DNA of 64,000 nucleotides from Schauerella aestuarii (GTDB lineage: Bacteria; Pseudomonadota; Gammaproteobacteria; Burkholderiales; Burkholderiaceae_B), in the NCBI RefSeq assembly GCF_009866805.1, contig NZ_SIZW01000041.1:248001-312000 (forward strand), given 5' to 3'. This document shows positions 61,828 to 64,000 of this stretch, in pieces. Made by a program: the position numbers and the translations under genes. How positions within the stretch are numbered: position 1 is the first letter of the stretch; each line of letters begins with the position of its first letter. A model generated the notes under the pieces. The model was not told the origin of the DNA, ran no database searches, and saw only the letters and a list, made by a program, of their open reading frames with translations.

Positions 61828-62796
61828 TCATTCCGGGGCGCGATAGCCATGCGGCGGGGCTTTCATGGCGTTCAGCACGTCAGGGGCGCCCTGCAGGTGG
61901 CGAATGGCCGCGTGCAGTTCGGCCGCCTGCGGCCAGGTGCGTTTCAGGTAGCTCAGCCACAATTTGACGCGGCCGTGCTCATGCAGGCAATCGACGCGAT
62001 CCTGAAGCTTCTTCAGGTACATGGCAATGTGTTGCACCACCAGCGGCCATTCGTCCGGCGTGGGCGTATCTGCCATCGTGCCGCGGATGCGCTGGGTCAG
62101 AAAGGGGTCCGATACGGCGCCGCGGCCGATCATCACGTCGGCGCAGCCACTGATGGCGCGGCACCGGGCCCAGTCGGCCACCGTCCAGACCTCGCCATTG
62201 GCAATCACCGGTACCTTCACGGCGGCGGCGATGTGCGCGATCCATTCCCAGTGCGCCGGCGGGCGGTAGCCGTGATCGCGGGTACGGGCGTGCACCACGA
62301 GCGCCTCGGCACCGCCGTCGGCCAGCGCCGTGGCGCAGGCCACGGCCAGCGACGTGTCCGAAACGCCCAGCCGCATTTTTGCCGTCACGGGGATGCCGGC
62401 GGGCACGGCGGCGCGCACGGCGGCCACGATCCGGTGCAGCACGTCAGGCGTGGCCAGCAGCATGGCGCCGCCGCCATGCCGGTTCACGACCTTGGCGGGG
62501 CAGCCGAAATTGAGATCGATGCCGTGCGGGGAAAGGGTTGCGGCGAAGGACGCATTGCGCGCCAGCCAGTCCGGGTCGCTGCCGAGCAGTTGGATCACCA
62601 TCGGCGTGCCGCCCGGGGTAAAACCGCCCGCCATGATTTCGGGGCAGTCGCGCTCGTACACGCGGGCGGGCAGGAGCGATCCCGTGATGCGCACGAACTC
62701 GGACACGCAGCCGTCGAAGGCACCCGTGCTCGTCAATACGTCGCGCAGCACGTAATCCGCCAGCCCCTCCATGGGGGCGAGGAAGAGGCGGCTCAT
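61828..62796 (-). CDS. dusC: tRNA-dihydrouridine synthase (DusC-like)
   Basis: FMN-dependent reduction of a tRNA uridine to dihydrouridine; 322 aa. LFLAPMEGLADYVLRDVLT at the start, LNFGCPAKVVNRHGGGAMLL with the catalytic Cys, VTAKMRLG and VVHARTRDHGYRPPAHW are family signatures, the last two fitting DusC (U16 site) best. The ATG 62796 start is decided by this N-terminus; the frame extends upstream without similarity. Confidence 0.91.
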   Translation of the reverse strand: MSRLFLAPMEGLADYVLRDVLTSTGAFDGCVSEFVRITGSLLPARVYERDCPEIMAGGFTPGGTPMVIQLLGSDPDWLARNASFAATLSPHGIDLNFGCPAKVVNRHGGGAMLLATPDVLHRIVAAVRAAVPAGIPVTAKMRLGVSDTSLAVACATALADGGAEALVVHARTRDHGYRPPAHWEWIAHIAAAVKVPVIANGEVWTVADWARCRAISGCADVMIGRGAVSDPFLTQRIRGTMADTPTPDEWPLVVQHIAMYLKKLQDRVDCLHEHGRVKLWLSYLKRTWPQAAELHAAIRHLQGAPDVLNAMKAPPHGYRAPE

Positions 62797-63071
62797 GCGG
62801 CGAGTGGTCGCTGGGCGGGACTGACGGGCGTAGCGGCATGCGATCGGCGGCGCGCAAGCGCGGCGGCATGGGCCTTGGGCGGCAAAAACATGGCGGTGGG
62901 GCGTAGGGCTCGGCGCGCGATGCGCCGGCAGCAAAAATAAGGGGCGATGCACGCACATGGCGTTCGCGGGCCCGAGTTTACCCCGATCGCGGGGTTTGGC
63001 TGCACGACCAACAGGGCAATGGCACCGGTACAACGCGTCCAGCAGTTACCATATCGATCCTAACCTGCTTT

Positions 63072-64000
63072 ATGAACACCATGTCCGACGTCGATTCTTC
63101 CCGCGCCAGCCCGCCTTTGTCCTCGCTTTTGCTCGCCACGGCCCAGGTCACGGAGGCCGTTTTGGGTGGCCAGTCGATGACGGAGGCGCTTGCCGCCGTC
63201 TCCACGCCGTCGCGGGCGGCGACGCAAGCCTTGGCGTTCCACACCATGCGGCAACTGGGCTGGGCCCGGGCCGTCAAGAATCAACTGATCGCGCGCACGC
63301 CGCCCAGCCCCTTGCTCGATGCGCTGGCCCTGGTGGCCATTGCACTGCTCAAGCCCTCGGATGCCGCCAGCAAAGCCGCCATCATCGATTTTCATACGGC
63401 GGCCATGCCGTCGTACGCGCCGCATACCGTGGTCGACCAGGCCGTGACGGCCGCCGCCAACGATGAAGAGATGGCGCGGTTCAAGGGGTTGCTCAACGGC
63501 AGCCTGCGGCGCTTCCTGCGTGAGCGCAACGACGTGCTGCGGATGATCGATCGCGATCTCGAGGCCAAGTGGAATCACCCGATGTGGTGGATCGCCCTCG
63601 TGCGCAACACCTATCCGCAGCAGTGGGAAGAAGTGCTGGCCGGGGCGCAGCGTCCCGCGCCGCTCACCCTGCGCGTCAATCGCCGCCAAGCCACGCCCGA
63701 GCAGGTCATCGCCGCGTTCGCCGAAGCCGGTGTGACGGCCGTGCCGGTGGGCGAGAGCGGTCTCATGCTCACCCAGCCGCGTCCCGTCACGCAGTTACCG
63801 GGATTCGCCGAAGGTTGGTGGTCGGTGCAGGATGCGGGCGCGCAGTTGGCTGCGCCGTTGCTGCCGCTGAAGGATGGGATGCGCGTGCTCGATGCGTGCG
63901 CGGCGCCCGGCGGTAAAACGGCGCACATGCTGGAGCTGGCCGATGTAGAGATGCTGGCGCTGGATTCGGATGCCAAGCGGCTTGCGCGCGTGACCGAAAA
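63072..64000 (+). CDS. rsmB: 16S rRNA (cytosine-967) methyltransferase, 5' part
   Basis: Runs off the right edge, with about 309 codons visible from ATG 63072 (ATG 63081 also possible). The N-terminal ~140 residues are a NusB-like helical domain (ATAQVTEAVLGGQSMTEAL, then VDQAVTAAANDEEMARFKGLLNGSLRRFLRE). Then come LRVNRR, the WSVQDAGAQLAAPLL motif and the SAM-binding VLDACAAPGGKTAHMLELA. The catalytic cysteines would be beyond the window. Divergent from dusC. Confidence 0.93.
   Translation, partial: MNTMSDVDSSRASPPLSSLLLATAQVTEAVLGGQSMTEALAAVSTPSRAATQALAFHTMRQLGWARAVKNQLIARTPPSPLLDALALVAIALLKPSDAASKAAIIDFHTAAMPSYAPHTVVDQAVTAAANDEEMARFKGLLNGSLRRFLRERNDVLRMIDRDLEAKWNHPMWWIALVRNTYPQQWEEVLAGAQRPAPLTLRVNRRQATPEQVIAAFAEAGVTAVPVGESGLMLTQPRPVTQLPGFAEGWWSVQDAGAQLAAPLLPLKDGMRVLDACAAPGGKTAHMLELADVEMLALDSDAKRLARVTE

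Overview
This 64 kb window is high-GC bacterial chromosome from a betaproteobacterium of the order Burkholderiales, most likely the Alcaligenaceae (Bordetella/Achromobacter/Pusillimonas-like). The evidence is gene content and order: birA-coaX, dat-DUF493-lipB-lipA, zur-COG0523-dksA-hslV-hslU, xerC-DUF484-dapF with two LpxL-type acyltransferases and metK, and an S-adenosylhomocysteine (SAH) riboswitch ahead of ahcY-metF. It is gene-dense, with about 65 genes. No rRNA, tRNA, CRISPR array, transposase or prophage was seen. The first gene (waaA) and the last gene (rsmB) run off the window.

Layout. 1-10.7 kb: the waaA 3' part, a CPA1 Na+/H+ antiporter, an unknown multi-span membrane protein, birA-coaX with a tiny membrane ORF, a four-gene MCE-type lipid ABC transporter operon, and an alpha/beta hydrolase. 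10.7-19.4 kb: an MHYT-GGDEF-EAL protein, a D,D-carboxypeptidase, the lipoate genes lipB and lipA separated by a HigBA-like toxin-antitoxin pair that is bounded by a 38-bp repeat of the lipB 3' end, a cobalamin adenosyltransferase, and a CusF-like protein. 19.5-31.1 kb: hslVU, dksA, then a zinc island (COG0523 GTPase, zur, a small membrane ORF, znuCBA, DUF1007, a NicO permease, znuD) with Zur-like boxes. 31.1-43.2 kb: xerC, DUF484, dapF, two acyltransferases, then the methyl cycle (metK, ahcY behind an SAH riboswitch, metF) with an orphan substrate-binding protein inside it, a second toxin-antitoxin pair, and a phosphoesterase. 43.2-52.6 kb: a Crp/Fnr regulator divergent from a seven-gene operon of two AMP-forming ligases around a complete LIV-type ABC transporter. 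52.7-64 kb: an orphan AapJ-like binding protein, HMG-CoA lyase, dprA, def-fmt, a HAD phosphatase, a LOG protein, a ferritin-like protein, rimO, dus and partial rsmB.

How the genes work together. The zinc island gives a full route: outer-membrane receptor ZnuD, periplasmic ZnuA, inner-membrane ZnuBC, accessory DUF1007 and NicO proteins, a GTPase metallochaperone and the Zur sensor. Five of these carry His-rich stretches, and the linked DksA lacks the usual zinc-finger cysteines. The metK/ahcY/metF block makes SAM, removes SAH and supplies methyl groups, with ahcY under SAH control. The LIV-ligase operon looks like uptake plus CoA activation of a carboxylic acid.

Most of the window is ordinary housekeeping DNA. 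The best leads are the toxin-antitoxin insertion at the lipB 3' end, the coupled 51-codon membrane ORF in front of znuC, the DksA variant linked to Zur, and a 21-bp palindrome upstream of dprA. All functions are read from sequence alone, with no database search.
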